Shown: positions 15,597-24,815 of the stretch, in pieces | How the letters are laid out: every line of letters starts with the position of its first letter | How positions within the stretch are numbered: position 1 is the first letter of the stretch | From: Agrococcus pavilionensis RW1 | Lineage (GTDB): Bacteria > Actinomycetota > Actinomycetes > Actinomycetales > Microbacteriaceae | DNA: 36,994 bases | NCBI RefSeq assembly: GCF_000400485.1 | Contig: NZ_ASHR01000016.1 | Coordinates: forward strand, 1 to 36,994 | Direction of reading: 5' to 3' | Notes under the pieces: model-generated | The model's database searches: none | Told to the model about the DNA's origin: nothing | What the model saw: the letters and a program-made list of their open reading frames with translations, nothing else | Translations under genes and position numbers: made by a program

Positions 15597-16354
15597 GCCG
15601 TCGCGAGGAGCCCCGCGATGCCGGTGGCGATGACGGCGACGCCACCGACGATGGAGAGCACGATGACTGCCGCGCGCGCGACGCCCGCGGGCACCCGGTG
15701 GGCGATGCGGTGGGCGAGCAGCGTGCCGAGCGCAGCGGCGGCCGAGGCGCCGACCCACGCCCACCAGGGCCATTGCGGGAAGCCCTCGGGCACGAGCACC
15801 GCCCGCTCGCCGAGCGTCACGAGGTTGAGCACGACCCAGAAGGGCTGCATCGTCGCGGCGAGCACGATCGGATCCCAGCGGCTCACGAGCGCGTAGATGC
15901 CGACGAGCGGCGCGCCGACGCCCACCGCGGCGTTGAAGCCGCCGATCGCGAGGCCGGAGCCGATGCGCGTGCCCGGGCCGTCGAGCGTGTGGCGCGAGCG
16001 CGTGAAGACGACCGAGATCAGCACGCCCGCGATCGCGAGGATCCCGACCGCGATGCGGAGCGCATCCGCCGACACGACGCGCGCCAGGAGGAGCCCCGCG
16101 ACGCTCGCGGGCACCGCGGGCAGCAGCAGCCATGTCAGCCGTCGCCAGTCGACCTCGCGCCACACGCCCGGCAGCATGAGCGAGCACGCGACGACGGCGA
16201 AGATGCAGTTGAGCGGCACCGCCGCGATCGGGCCGGCGACGATCGTCGACACCGGGCCCATCACGAGCCCGAAGCCGAGCCCGACGACGCGCTGGGCGAC
16301 CGTCGCGACGAAGATCGCCGCCGCGTAGAGCAGCAGCGTGAGCGGATCGATCAC
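15593..16354 (-). CDS. TauE/SafE family permease, copy B
   Basis: 253 residues, all membrane segments, paralogous to the copy at 13406-14158 over its whole length. The start is GTG at 16354; no closer ATG exists. It lies 28 nt after the MBL hydrolase on the same strand and may be transcribed with it. Its 3' end is convergent with the flavoprotein. Divergence between the copies suggests an old duplication or separate substrates. Substrate not readable; sulfite or organosulfonate export is a family-level guess. Confidence 0.85.
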   Translation of the reverse strand: MIDPLTLLLYAAAIFVATVAQRVVGLGFGLVMGPVSTIVAGPIAAVPLNCIFAVVACSLMLPGVWREVDWRRLTWLLLPAVPASVAGLLLARVVSADALRIAVGILAIAGVLISVVFTRSRHTLDGPGTRIGSGLAIGGFNAAVGVGAPLVGIYALVSRWDPIVLAATMQPFWVVLNLVTLGERAVLVPEGFPQWPWWAWVGASAAAALGTLLAHRIAHRVPAGVARAAVIVLSIVGGVAVIATGIAGLLATA

Positions 16355-16382
16355 GACGGCGCGCCCGGGCGGCGCGCGATCA

Positions 16383-17024
16383 TCAGTGCTCGCCGATGCG
16401 GAGCGAGTCGCCGTTCTCGAGCCGGTGATGCGTGCCGCCGTGCTCGGCGGCCGCCGCCTCGATGCGCGCGTGCGCCATGCCGAGGCCCATGGGCGAGAGG
16501 GGCGCGTCGTGCACCGCGAAGGTCGCGCGCGGCGCGACCGCGGCCACGAAGTCCATCACGTCGCCGATCTTGAGCCACGGAGCGCCGGCGGGCGCGGCGA
16601 GCACCTCGACCTTGACGTCGGGCGTCGCGTAGGAGTCGCCCGGGTAGTAGAAGCGCTCGTTCACGAGCACGCCGAGGTTGTCGACGAGCGGGATCGAGCG
16701 GTGGATCTCGGCGTGCGTGCCGCCGAAGAAGCGGAGCCGGAAGGGGCCGGCGGTCACGCGCTCGCCCGCCTCCACGACCGTGACGTCGAACTCCTCCGCG
16801 GCGGCCGCGACGCCCGCCGGCGCGTAGATGGGCGTGCCGGGATTGGCCGCGAGCAGCTCGCGCAGCCGGCCGGCGTCCCAGTGGTCGGCGTGCTCGTGCG
16901 TGATGACGATCGCGACGAGGTCGGGGGCCGAGACGGGGCCGGTCTGGTTGCCCGGGTCGATGACGAGCTGGCGTCCGTCCTCATCGAGGATCATGCAGGC
17001 GTGCTCTCGCTTGGTCACTCGCAT
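16383..17024 (-). CDS. MBL-fold metallo-hydrolase
   Basis: 213 residues. The metal-binding motif THEHADHWD (H-x-H-x-D-H) is intact, with further ligands in GGTHAEIH, YYPGDSY and TFAVHDAP. This UlaG/YycJ-like arrangement is found in hydrolases of phosphodiesters, lactones or thioesters; glyoxalase II and persulfide dioxygenases have related signatures. The ATG at 17024 follows TATCGT by 7 nt, suggesting leaderless translation; GTG at 17033 is an alternative. It is divergent from the lipid-kinase gene. The specific substrate is unknown. Confidence 0.87.
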   Translation of the reverse strand: MRVTKREHACMILDEDGRQLVIDPGNQTGPVSAPDLVAIVITHEHADHWDAGRLRELLAANPGTPIYAPAGVAAAAEEFDVTVVEAGERVTAGPFRLRFFGGTHAEIHRSIPLVDNLGVLVNERFYYPGDSYATPDVKVEVLAAPAGAPWLKIGDVMDFVAAVAPRATFAVHDAPLSPMGLGMAHARIEAAAAEHGGTHHRLENGDSLRIGEH

Positions 17025-17031
17025 GGCATCC

Positions 17032-17037
17032 ACGATA
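17032..17037 (-). promoter_or_regulatory. putative -10 of the MBL gene, leaderless
   Basis: TATCGT on the minus strand, 7 nt before the ATG at 17024. It lies in a 76-bp divergent spacer with a matching -10 on the other strand at 17088. Confidence 0.4.
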
Positions 17038-17087
17038 GGCGGTGCGGCGGGCCGGTGCAGGTGCACCGGTCGCGCCTGCGGCTCGCC

Positions 17088-17093
17088 TAGGCT
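17088..17093 (+). promoter_or_regulatory. putative -10 of the lipid-kinase gene, leaderless
   Basis: TAGGCT followed after 7 nt by the GTG at 17101. No ribosome-binding site lies between them. Confidence 0.45.
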
Positions 17094-17100
17094 CGCTCCC

Positions 17101-17988
17101 GTGCGCATCGTCGTGGCGTCGAAGCCGACCAGCGCCGGCCGCGCGGGCGCTGTCGGCGAGCGCGTCGCTGCGCGCCTCGCCGCGCTCGGGCACGACGTGC
17201 GGCACATCGCGGCCGCCGACTACCGCGGCCAGCTCGAGCAGTCGCGCTTCGCGATGACGACGGCGGATGCGCTCGTCGTCGTGGGCGGGGACGGCATGGT
17301 GCACCTCGGCGTCAACATCGTCGGCGGCACCTCGAAGCGGCTCGTGATCGTGCCGGCAGGCAGCGGCAACGACTTCGCGGCCTCGCTCGGGATCCGCATC
17401 GGGGAGCAGGCGATGGATGGGCTCGAAGCGGCGCTCGCGGCCTCGCCCGAGCGCTTCGACCTCGTGCGCATCGAGCACCCCGACGGGGTCGAGCTCGCGG
17501 CGGGCGTCGTCTCGGTCGGCTTCGACGCCGACGTCACGGTGCGCTCGAACCGGTTCACGCGCGTGCCGCGCGCGTTGCGCTACCGCGCCGCGATCGCCGC
17601 GACGCTCCTGCGGCCGCGGCACCGCACGTTCCGGATGCGCTTCGACGGCGGCGAGGAGCGGTCGTGGCGCACGCTCATCGCGGCGATCGCCAACAACGGC
17701 ACGTTCGGCGGCGGGGTGCCGATCGCGCCGAGCGCGTCGCTGCACGACGGCCGGCTCACGGCGGTGCTCGCCGACGAGGTGTCGTACCCGCGGTTCCTGC
17801 TCACGCTCGCGAAGGTGCTGCGCGGTCGCCACGAGGCCGATCGCCGCCTGCACGTCCGCGACTGCGAGTCGGTCGAGATCGCGAGCGACGACCCGGTGAC
17901 GGTGTGCGCAGACGGGGAGATGGTGGGGAGGCTGCCGGTGCGCTGCACCGCGATGCCGGGCGCGCTGCAGGTGCTCCGAGCTCCGTGA
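17101..17988 (+). CDS. diacylglycerol-kinase-like (DagK/YegS family) lipid kinase
   Basis: 295 residues. The nucleotide-binding motif VVVGGDGMVHL and the second motif VPAGSGNDFAASLGI are diagnostic for the DAGK catalytic domain (about 1-130). The C-terminal beta-sandwich contains ADGEMVGRLPVR, the usual end of YegS/DgkB proteins. Likely phosphorylates diacylglycerol or a related lipid for phospholipid or lipoglycan turnover at the membrane face. The start is GTG at 17101, immediately downstream of a -10-like box. It stands alone between a divergent MBL gene and tRNA-Glu. Confidence 0.88.
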   Translation: MRIVVASKPTSAGRAGAVGERVAARLAALGHDVRHIAAADYRGQLEQSRFAMTTADALVVVGGDGMVHLGVNIVGGTSKRLVIVPAGSGNDFAASLGIRIGEQAMDGLEAALAASPERFDLVRIEHPDGVELAAGVVSVGFDADVTVRSNRFTRVPRALRYRAAIAATLLRPRHRTFRMRFDGGEERSWRTLIAAIANNGTFGGGVPIAPSASLHDGRLTAVLADEVSYPRFLLTLAKVLRGRHEADRRLHVRDCESVEIASDDPVTVCADGEMVGRLPVRCTAMPGALQVLRAP

Positions 17989-18071
17989 CGGGCCGCCGCC
18001 GGCGCCGATTTGGCGCACGCCCGATTCGTGTGGCACACTATCCAGGTTGCTTTCGCGAGCGAGAGCAGCAC

Positions 18072-18144
18072 GGCCCCATCGTATAGCGGCCTAGTACGCC
18101 GCCCTCTCACGGCGGTAACGCGGGTTCGAATCCCGCTGGGGTCA
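18072..18144 (+). tRNA. tRNA-Glu (anticodon CTC)
   Basis: 73 nt. Acceptor GGCCCCA (18072-18078) pairs with TGGGGTC (18137-18143), discriminator A18144. Anticodon stem CCGCC/GGCGG closes the loop CTCTCAC with anticodon CTC at 18106-18108. The T-arm carries GGTTCGAATCC. CCA is not encoded. 17989-18071 holds no gene; TTGGCG at 18010 and CACTAT at 18036 are a poor, over-spaced promoter pair. Confidence 0.97.
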
Positions 18145-18151
18145 CACCAGG

Positions 18152-18180
18152 AGCGCCCCGGTCTCACGACCGGGGCGCTT
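18152..18180 (+). terminator. hairpin after tRNA-Glu
   Basis: AGCGCCCCGGTC (18152-18163) pairs perfectly with GACCGGGGCGCT (18168-18179), loop TCAC, 7 nt after the tRNA. Only a short T run follows. Confidence 0.85.
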
Positions 18181-18210
18181 CGCCGTTCCCGGCCCGACCT
18201 CGCAGCCCGC

Positions 18211-19059
18211 TCACCCCGCGAGCCGGACGGGCGCCGGTCGTCCCTGCGCCATCACGAGCTCGATGACCGACATCGTGCGCGGCCGCTCGTGCATGACATC
18301 GGCGTAGCCGAAGCGCAGCCAGCGGCCGCCGGCTGCCGTGATCGCGGTGCCCCGTCTCCGGTCCTTCGCCGCCTGCTTCTCGTTGTCGTGCCACTCGTCG
18401 CCGTCGGTCTCCACCCACAGCCAGCCATCGATCAGCAGGTCACCGCGACCGCCGCCCGGTGCGGGCATCTGCGTCTCGACGCGCCATCCGCGGTCGCGGC
18501 ACGGCACGCGCAGCAGCGACTCGAGCCCCGACTCCGCGCTCGCGTCGAGCTCGCGCCGCCATGGCCGGCACCGGAGCGGCAGCATCCCGAAGAGCCGGTC
18601 GAGCCCATCCTCACCGAGGAGCCCCTTGTGCAGCGCGCTGTCGATCGAGGCGATCGCGTCGTCCCGCTCCACCCGCCGGGCATGCTGCGCGAGCGCATCG
18701 ACGAGGCTCACGCGCCACAGCTTGTCGTCGACCGTGAAGTCGCTCCAGATGCGTTCGCCTTCGAGCACGTTCGGCGGACTGGAGTGCGGGCGGGTGGCGA
18801 TCTGCACCACGCGCAGCTCCGTCACCCAGACGCCGTAGGAGCGCAGAGCGCTGGCTCCGCCGAGGACCCCGCCGCTCCGAAGCGCTGCTCCGATCGCCGG
18901 ATTCGCGTCAGGCGTGACGACCCACCACCTGCCGATGGCGACGAGCCGTCCGCTCGCGACCTCAGCTCGGATCGACCGGTACGGATGGCCGAGGGCGTGC
19001 AGCGCGGCGCGCGTCGTCGCGCCCTGCGCCGCGAGGACGTCGGCCATGATGCTGCGCAT
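18211..19059 (-). CDS. DUF559-type protein with Vsr/restriction-endonuclease-like C-terminus
   Basis: 282 residues from the ATG at 19059; ATG at 19047 and 19092 are alternatives, and no start has a clear ribosome site. The N-terminal part (about 5-80) has a short winged-helix-like pattern seen in AbiEi-type antitoxins (AAQGATTRAALHALGHPYRS). The C-terminal part holds SGLESLLRV, then GRGDLLIDGWLWVETDGDEW and KDRRR, consistent with the E-D-ExD core of a Vsr-like nuclease. Such proteins are common as single copies in actinobacteria and their role is not established. The flanking DNA shows no toxin partner. Confidence 0.75.
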   Translation of the reverse strand: MRSIMADVLAAQGATTRAALHALGHPYRSIRAEVASGRLVAIGRWWVVTPDANPAIGAALRSGGVLGGASALRSYGVWVTELRVVQIATRPHSSPPNVLEGERIWSDFTVDDKLWRVSLVDALAQHARRVERDDAIASIDSALHKGLLGEDGLDRLFGMLPLRCRPWRRELDASAESGLESLLRVPCRDRGWRVETQMPAPGGGRGDLLIDGWLWVETDGDEWHDNEKQAAKDRRRGTAITAAGGRWLRFGYADVMHERPRTMSVIELVMAQGRPAPVRLAG

Positions 19060-19155
19060 CGACGAAGCGTGCCTGCTCCGACGCCACGGCATGCCGACGC
19101 GGCGTCGCGCTGTGGAGAGCGGCGGACGCCGCGGTCGATCCGATGCGACAGTGCA

Positions 19156-19237
19156 TCACGCAGGGAGTCGATGTCACGGAGGGAGTCGACGATCGACTCC
19201 CTCCGTGACGGATCTCGAATCGCGACTCCCTGCGTGA
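19156..19237. repeat. nested double inverted repeat downstream of mdh
   Basis: Four copies of a 15-17 bp unit. Inner pair: GTCACGGAGGGAGTCGA (19173-19189) and its exact complement (19193-19209) around a 3-nt loop. Outer pair: TCACGCAGGGAGTCG (19156-19170) and its exact complement (19223-19237). Inner and outer units differ at one base (G versus C after CACG), changed in both arms so pairing is kept. It starts 13 nt past the mdh stop on the minus strand, so it may terminate mdh. The remainder of 19060-19250 has no gene. Confidence 0.85.
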
Positions 19238-19250
19238 CGCCTCGCCCGCC

Positions 19251-20237
19251 TCAGCCCAGGTAGCCGAGCGCCCGCACCTGCTCGCGCTCCTGCTCGAGCT
19301 CGGCGACCGAGGCGCGCAGCTGCTCCGCGACCTCCGGCTCGAGCTCGAGGTCGTCGACGATCGACCACTCGCCCTCGGCGGTCGTCACCGGGAACGACGA
19401 GACGAGCCCCTCGGGCACGTCGTACTCGCCGCGCGAGATGACCGACATCGACGTCCAGTCATCGGGCGCCGTGCCGAGCATCCACGACCGCACGTGGTCG
19501 ATCGTCGCCGACGCGGCCGACGCGGCCGACGAGGCGCCGCGCGCCGCGATGACCGCCGCGCCGCGGTTCGCGACCGTCGGCGCGAACTCGTCGCGCACCC
19601 ACTCGCGCTCGACGAGGTCGGTCGCGAGCGACTCGCCCACGATCGCGTGCGTGAGGTCGGGCACTTGCGTCGTCGAGTGGTTGCCCCACACGATCATGCG
19701 CCGGATGCCGGCGACCGGCTCGCCCGTCCGCGCAGCGAGCTGCGCGATCGCGCGGTTGTGGTCGAGCCGCGTGAGCGCCGAGAAGCGCTCGCGCGGGATG
19801 TCGGGCGCGGCGGCGGCCGCGATGAGCGCGTTCGTGTTCGCCGGGTTCCCCGTCACGGTGATGCGGATGTCCTGGCTCGCGTGCTCCTGGATCGCGCGTC
19901 CCTGCGCGCTGAAGATCGCGCCGTTCGCGGCGAGCAGGTCGGAGCGCTCCATGCCCGGCCCGCGCGGCCGCGCGCCCACGAGCAGCGCGTGGCCGGCGCC
20001 CTCGAAGGCGACCGACGCATCCGCCGTCGTGTCGACCGAGTGCAGCAGCGGGAAGGCCGAGTCGTGCAGCTCCATGACGACGCCCTCGAGCGCCGGCAGC
20101 GCATCCGGGATCTCGAGGATCCGCAGCCGCACGGGCTGGTCTGGCCCGAGCATGTCGCCCGCGGCGATGCGGAACAGCAGCTGGTAGCCGATCTGGCCTG
20201 CGCCGCCCGTGACGGCGACGGTGATGGGAGCGCGCAT
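19251..20237 (-). CDS. mdh: malate dehydrogenase
   Basis: 328 residues, the length of the actinobacterial cytosolic-type enzyme that converts malate and NAD+ to oxaloacetate in the TCA cycle. NAD-binding loop GGAGQIGY is at 11-18, the GNPANTNA loop is intact, the substrate Asp/Arg are in LTRLDHNRA, and the catalytic His is in [12 protein letters not shown]. An Ala/Ser-rich run ([13 protein letters not shown]) near residue 240 is slightly expanded. ATG at 20237 is 33 nt after the corA stop on the same strand, so the two may be cotranscribed. Confidence 0.96.
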   Translation of the reverse strand: MRAPITVAVTGGAGQIGYQLLFRIAAGDMLGPDQPVRLRILEIPDALPALEGVVMELHDSAFPLLHSVDTTADASVAFEGAGHALLVGARPRGPGMERSDLLAANGAIFSAQGRAIQEHASQDIRITVTGNPANTNALIAAAAAPDIPRERFSALTRLDHNRAIAQLAARTGEPVAGIRRMIVWGNHSTTQVPDLTHAIVGESLATDLVEREWVRDEFAPTVANRGAAVIAARGASSAASAASATIDHVRSWMLGTAPDDWTSMSVISRGEYDVPEGLVSSFPVTTAEGEWSIVDDLELEPEVAEQLRASVAELEQEREQVRALGYLG

Positions 20238-20270
20238 GCGCCCATCGTGCCGTGCGCTCCCTGGACGTCG

Positions 20271-21287
20271 CTAGAGCCAGCCCCGCCGCCGGAACGCGAG
20301 GTAGAGGCCGCCCGCGAGCAGCACCATGAGCAGCAGCGCGAAGGGGTAGCCGAGACCCCAGTGCAGCTCGGGCAGCGTGCGGAAGTTCATGCCGTAGATG
20401 CCGGCGATGAGGGTCGGGGCGAAGAGGATCGCGGCCCACGACGTGACCTTCTTCGTCTGCTCGTTCTGCTCGACCTGCAGCGCCGTGAGCGCGCGCATCT
20501 CGTCGTTCTGCCGCTCGGCGACGCGAGCGGACGCGAGCTGCAGCAGCGAGGTGAGCAGCCGTTGCGCGGCCTCGAGCCTGGCAGCCGTCTGCTGCGCGTG
20601 GTCGTCGACGTCGCGGAGGTGCCTGCGCAGCTCGTCGGCCTCGCGCTCGGGCTCTCGCGCGAGGCGCGCCGCGAACCGCTCGACGATGCCGCTCACCGGC
20701 TCCGCGGCGCGCTCGATCGCCACCACCCGGCGGAGCGCGCGGTACACGTCGACGGTGCCCGGATCGCCCTCCCCGAAGAAGGACTCCTCGATCTCGGCGA
20801 TGCGCTCCCGCATCGCGTCGGCGAGAGCCGCGTGCTGGTCCGCCGTCTCGTCGAGCAGCGCGTAGAGCACCGTCGCCGGCGAGACCTCGAGCCCGTCGCG
20901 GCCCGACCCGAGCCGCTCGCGCACATCGGCGAGCCCCTCGCGGCGATCCCACGAGATCGTCACGACGCAGCGCGGCGCGACGATCGCGTGCACCTCGTGG
21001 GCGACGAGCCGCTCGCCGAGCTGCTCGAGCCGATGCAGCACGCAGTAGCTCACGCCGTCGTAGGGCTCGAGCTTCGGGCGCTGCCCGCGCTGCAGCACGT
21101 CCTCGATGACGAGCCGGTGCAGCTCGAGCTCCGCCGTCACGGCGAGCAGCTCGGGCTCGTCGGGGTCGACGAGGTCGACCCACGCGAAGCCTCCGCGCTC
21201 GGCGGCCGTCTCGAGCACTCGATCGAACGGCACCGCGCCGTCGACGCGCGTGCCCTCGGCCCAGACGGATGCGTCGGCGATGGCCAT
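20271..21287 (-). CDS. corA: CorA-family Mg2+/Co2+ transporter
   Basis: 338 residues. A large cytoplasmic N-terminal domain with a long helix rich in Glu, Arg and Ala (about 150-270) precedes two C-terminal membrane helices. The pore signature GMN is at 299-301 in [16 protein letters not shown], and the protein ends in a basic FRRRGWL. Pentameric channel for Mg2+ and other divalent ions by family knowledge. ATG at 21287 follows TACATT by 6 nt. It is divergent from leuC. Confidence 0.93.
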   Translation of the reverse strand: MAIADASVWAEGTRVDGAVPFDRVLETAAERGGFAWVDLVDPDEPELLAVTAELELHRLVIEDVLQRGQRPKLEPYDGVSYCVLHRLEQLGERLVAHEVHAIVAPRCVVTISWDRREGLADVRERLGSGRDGLEVSPATVLYALLDETADQHAALADAMRERIAEIEESFFGEGDPGTVDVYRALRRVVAIERAAEPVSGIVERFAARLAREPEREADELRRHLRDVDDHAQQTAARLEAAQRLLTSLLQLASARVAERQNDEMRALTALQVEQNEQTKKVTSWAAILFAPTLIAGIYGMNFRTLPELHWGLGYPFALLLMVLLAGGLYLAFRRRGWL

Positions 21288-21293
21288 GCGAGC

Positions 21294-21299
21294 AATGTA
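21294..21299 (-). promoter_or_regulatory. putative -10 of corA, leaderless
   Basis: TACATT on the minus strand, 6 nt before the ATG at 21287. Confidence 0.4.
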
Positions 21300-21345
21300 C
21301 GGCCGCGGCGTGTTCGCCGACAGAGGAGCGGCACCGGCCCCCGCG

Positions 21346-21351
21346 TAGACT
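21346..21351 (+). promoter_or_regulatory. putative -10 of the leuC operon
   Basis: TAGACT. No good -35 is visible. An ATG follows after 6 nt at 21358, 37 nt upstream of the leuC start, so the transcript may begin with a short reading frame. Confidence 0.4.
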
Positions 21352-21357
21352 GATCGG

Positions 21358-21414
21358 ATGGCCGATCGCGGTCGCGCAAGTGCTGGGAGGGCAGATGGGC
21401 AAGACGCTCGCTGA
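21358..21414 (+). other. possible 18-codon upstream reading frame overlapping leuC
   Basis: ATG at 21358 opens [18 protein letters not shown] and stops at 21414, inside leuC in a different frame. It has no ribosome site but would be at the 5' end of an mRNA started from the -10 at 21346. It contains no leucine codon, so it is not a classical leu attenuator peptide. Confidence 0.3.
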
Positions 21415-22834
21415 GAAGGTGTGGGACGACCACGTCGTGGTGAAGGGCGAGGACGGCGCCCCCGACCTCATCTACATCGACCTCCACCTCGTGCACGAGG
21501 TGACGAGCCCGCAGGCCTTCGACGGCCTCCGCCAGGCCGGCCGCGGCCTCCGTCGCACCGACCTCACGGTCGCGACCGAGGACCACAACACGCCGACGCT
21601 CGACATCGACAAGCCCATCCAGGACCCGACGAGCCGCAAGCAGATCGAGACCCTGCGGCAGAACGCGGCCGAGTTCGGCGTGCGCATCCACTCGCTCGGC
21701 GACAAGGAGCAGGGCATCGTGCACCTCGTCGGCCCGCAGCTCGGCCTCACACTCCCGGGCGTGACCGTCGTCTGCGGCGACTCGCACACCTCGACGCACG
21801 GCGCGTTCGGCGCGATGGCCTTCGGCATCGGCACGAGCGAGGTCGAGCACGTCATGGCGACGCAGACGCTCCCGCTCAAGCCCTTCAAGACCATGGCGAT
21901 CAACGTCGAGGGCGAGCTGCGCCCCGGCGTGACGGCGAAGGACATCATCCTCGCGGTCATCGCCAAGATCGGCACCGGCGGCGGCGCCGGCTACGTCTTC
22001 GAGTACCGCGGCAGCGCGATCCGCTCGCTCTCGATCGAGGGCCGCATGACGATCTGCAACATGTCGATCGAGGCCGGCGCCCGCGCGGGCATGGTCGCGC
22101 CCGACGAGACGACCTTCGCCTACGTGAAGGACAAGCCGCACGCGCCCAAGGGCGCCGACTGGGATGCGGCACTCGAGTACTGGAAGACGCTCCCGACCGA
22201 CGACGACGCCGTCTTCGACGCCGAGATCTTCATCGACGCATCCGAGCTCGAGCCCTTCGTCACGTGGGGCACGAACCCCGGCCAGGGCGTCTCGCTCTCG
22301 GGCGAGGTGCCGGCGCCCGAGTCGTTCGACGACCCGACCGACCGCGCGGCCGCCGAGCGGGCGCTCGAGTACATGGACCTCAAGCCCGGGACGCGGCTCA
22401 AGGACATCGCGGTCGACACCGTCTTCATCGGCTCGTGCACGAACTCGCGCATGGAGGACCTCACGGCGGCGGCCGAGATCATCCGCGGTCGGAAGAAGGC
22501 GGATGGGGTGCGCGTGCTGGTCGTGCCGGGCTCGGCTCGAGTGCGGCTCGAGGCCGAGGCCGCGGGGCTCGACAAGGTATTCACGGACTTCGGCGCCGAG
22601 TGGCGCTTCGCCGGCTGCTCGATGTGCCTCGGCATGAATCCTGACCAGCTCGCACCGGGGGAGCGCTGCGCGTCGACCTCGAACCGCAACTTCGAGGGCC
22701 GGCAGGGCAAGGGCGGTCGCACGCACCTCGTCTCGCCGCTCGTCGCCGCGGCGACCGCGATCCGCGGCACGCTCTCGAGCCCGTGGGACCTGGAGGCCGC
22801 TGAGGCCGAGCTCGTGAAGGACGGAGTCGCCTGA
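21395..22834 (+). CDS. leuC: 3-isopropylmalate dehydratase large subunit
   Basis: 479 residues. Aconitase-family large subunit that isomerises 2- to 3-isopropylmalate in leucine synthesis with LeuD. The [4Fe-4S] ligands are visible in [11 protein letters not shown] and [33 protein letters not shown] and TEDHNTPT are also conserved. GGGAGG at 21385-21390 precedes the ATG. It is the first gene of a tight cluster with leuD, murA, plsC, gpsA and ddl, overlapping leuD by one base. Confidence 0.97.
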   Translation: MGKTLAEKVWDDHVVVKGEDGAPDLIYIDLHLVHEVTSPQAFDGLRQAGRGLRRTDLTVATEDHNTPTLDIDKPIQDPTSRKQIETLRQNAAEFGVRIHSLGDKEQGIVHLVGPQLGLTLPGVTVVCGDSHTSTHGAFGAMAFGIGTSEVEHVMATQTLPLKPFKTMAINVEGELRPGVTAKDIILAVIAKIGTGGGAGYVFEYRGSAIRSLSIEGRMTICNMSIEAGARAGMVAPDETTFAYVKDKPHAPKGADWDAALEYWKTLPTDDDAVFDAEIFIDASELEPFVTWGTNPGQGVSLSGEVPAPESFDDPTDRAAAERALEYMDLKPGTRLKDIAVDTVFIGSCTNSRMEDLTAAAEIIRGRKKADGVRVLVVPGSARVRLEAEAAGLDKVFTDFGAEWRFAGCSMCLGMNPDQLAPGERCASTSNRNFEGRQGKGGRTHLVSPLVAAATAIRGTLSSPWDLEAAEAELVKDGVA

Positions 22835-23457
22835 TGGAGAAGATCAGCACGCTGACGGGCCCGATCGTGCCGCTCGAGCGCTCGAACGTCGACACCGACC
22901 AGATCATCCCCGCCGTGTTCCTCAAGCGGGTCACGAAGACCGGCTACGACGACGCGCTCTTCCACTCGTGGCGGCAGGATCCCGCGTTCGTGCTCAACCA
23001 GGAGCCGTACCGGCACGGCGGCATCCTCGTCGTCGGCAACGACTTCGGCACCGGCTCGAGCCGCGAGCACGCCGTGTGGGCGCTCCGCGACTTCGGCATC
23101 ACCGCCGTGCTCGGGCCGCGCTTCGGCGAGATCTTCCGCGGCAACGCCGGCAAGCAGGGCCTGCTCGTCGGCAAGATCACGGAGGAGGCGACGGAGGCCC
23201 TGTGGGCCGTCGCGCGCGCGAACCCGGGCGAGCCCGTGACGGTCGACCTCGAGGCTCGCACCGCGACCGCAGCCGGTGTCAGCCATCCCTTCGAGATCGA
23301 TGACTACACTCGCTGGCGCCTGCTCGAGGGCCTCGACGACATCGCGCTCACCCTGCGCGACGAAGCCGCGATCTCCGCGTTCGAGGCCAAGCGTCCGTCG
23401 TGGATGCCCACGACGCAGGATCGGACGCCCCAGGCACGAACGCAAGGAGCCTCGTGA
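22834..23457 (+). CDS. leuD: 3-isopropylmalate dehydratase small subunit
   Basis: 207 residues, the swivelling domain partner of LeuC. The start [18 protein letters not shown] and the signature [17 protein letters not shown] are typical. Its ATG shares a base with the leuC stop, and its own TGA overlaps the murA GTG as GTGA, so the three genes are probably translationally coupled. Confidence 0.97.
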   Translation: MEKISTLTGPIVPLERSNVDTDQIIPAVFLKRVTKTGYDDALFHSWRQDPAFVLNQEPYRHGGILVVGNDFGTGSSREHAVWALRDFGITAVLGPRFGEIFRGNAGKQGLLVGKITEEATEALWAVARANPGEPVTVDLEARTATAAGVSHPFEIDDYTRWRLLEGLDDIALTLRDEAAISAFEAKRPSWMPTTQDRTPQARTQGAS

Positions 23458-24815
23458 ACCTCACCGAGTTCAGCAAGAGCGCCGGAGCCGCCGTCGGCAT
23501 GAACGTCGACCGCATCACCGTGCGGGGCGGCAAGCCGCTCCAGGGCCGCATCCAGATGAAGGGCGCGAAGAACCTCGTCACGAAGGCGATGGTCGCGGCG
23601 CTGCTCGGCGAGTCGCCGAGCGAGCTGCGCAGCGTGCCCGAGATCAGCGACGTGCGCGTCGTGCAGGGCCTGCTCGAGCTCCACGGCGTGACGGTCGAGC
23701 GCGACGGTGACACGCTGCGGCTCGACCCGGCGAACGTGCGCACGGCGCACGAGACGTCGATCAACGCGCACGCGGGCTCCTCGCGCATCCCGATCCTGTT
23801 CTGCGGCCCGCTGCTGCACCAGCTCGGCGAGGCGTTCATCCCCGACCTCGGCGGCTGCCACATCGGCGACCGGCCGATCGACTACCACCTCGAGGTGCTC
23901 CGCAACTTCGGCGCCGTCGTCGAGAAGCTGCCGAGCGGCATCCGCATGTCGGCCCCCAACGGGCTGCACGGCGCGAAGATCCACCTGCCCTACCCCTCGG
24001 TCGGCGCGACCGAGCAGGTGCTGCTCGGCGCCGTGCGCGCGAAGGGCCGCACCGAGCTCACGGGCGCCGCGGTCGAGCCCGAGATCATGGACCTCATCGC
24101 GATCCTGCAGAAGATGGGCGCCGAGATCCAGGTCGACACCGACCGCACGATCCGCATCGAGGGCGTCGACAAGCTCGTCGGCTACCGCCACACGGCGCTC
24201 TTCGACCGCAACGAGGCAGCCTCGTGGGCGTGCGCGGCGCTCGCGACCGGCGGCGACGTCTTCCTCGAGGGCGCGCGCCAGCCCGAGATGACGACCTTCC
24301 TCAACGTCTTCCGCAAGGCGGGCGGCGCCTTCGAGATCGAGGACGACGGCATCCGCTTCTGGCACCCTGGCGGCGACCTCAAGCCCGTCGTCGTCGAGAC
24401 CGACGTGCACCCCGGCTTCATGACCGATTGGCAGCAGCCGCTCGTCGTGGCGCTCGCGAAGGCCAACGGTATCTCGATCGTGCACGAGACCGTCTACGAG
24501 CAGCGCTTCGGCTTCACCGAGGCGCTCGTCGAGATGGGTGCGCGCATCCAGATCCACACCGATTGCCTCGGCAGCCACGCGTGCCGCTTCGGGCAGCGCA
24601 ACTACGAGCACTCCGCCGTCATCGCGGGCCCCGTCGAGCTGCACGGCGCGGATGTCGTGGTGCCCGACCTGCGCGGCGGCTTCAGCCACCTCGTGGCGGC
24701 GCTGACCGCCGAGGGCACGAGCCGCATCTCGAACGTCGGGATCATCGCCCGGGGCTACGAGCGCTTCATCGAGAAGCTCGAGACCCTCGGCGCGGACTTC
24801 GACGTGGAGGGCTGA
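23454..24815 (+). CDS. murA: UDP-N-acetylglucosamine 1-carboxyvinyltransferase
   Basis: 453 residues. First committed step of peptidoglycan precursor synthesis: transfers enolpyruvate from PEP to UDP-GlcNAc in the cytoplasm. Conserved [10 protein letters not shown] near the start, the active-site loop GGCHIGDRP with Cys135 (the residue alkylated by fosfomycin in other MurA), and [12 protein letters not shown] near the end. The GTG at 23454 has AAGGAG (23444-23449) upstream; an open frame reaching 23400 would run further into leuD. The short N-terminal extension before VDRITVRGG is longer than in E. coli MurA. Confidence 0.96.
   Translation: MNLTEFSKSAGAAVGMNVDRITVRGGKPLQGRIQMKGAKNLVTKAMVAALLGESPSELRSVPEISDVRVVQGLLELHGVTVERDGDTLRLDPANVRTAHETSINAHAGSSRIPILFCGPLLHQLGEAFIPDLGGCHIGDRPIDYHLEVLRNFGAVVEKLPSGIRMSAPNGLHGAKIHLPYPSVGATEQVLLGAVRAKGRTELTGAAVEPEIMDLIAILQKMGAEIQVDTDRTIRIEGVDKLVGYRHTALFDRNEAASWACAALATGGDVFLEGARQPEMTTFLNVFRKAGGAFEIEDDGIRFWHPGGDLKPVVVETDVHPGFMTDWQQPLVVALAKANGISIVHETVYEQRFGFTEALVEMGARIQIHTDCLGSHACRFGQRNYEHSAVIAGPVELHGADVVVPDLRGGFSHLVAALTAEGTSRISNVGIIARGYERFIEKLETLGADFDVEG

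Noticed and set aside
18010-18041. TTGGCG and CACTAT as tRNA promoter
   Set aside because: The spacer would be 20 bp and both boxes match poorly, so it is mentioned in the tRNA entry but not listed.
19494-21353. 619-codon frame opposite mdh and corA
   Set aside because: Shadow frame; both minus-strand genes have complete catalytic or pore motifs.
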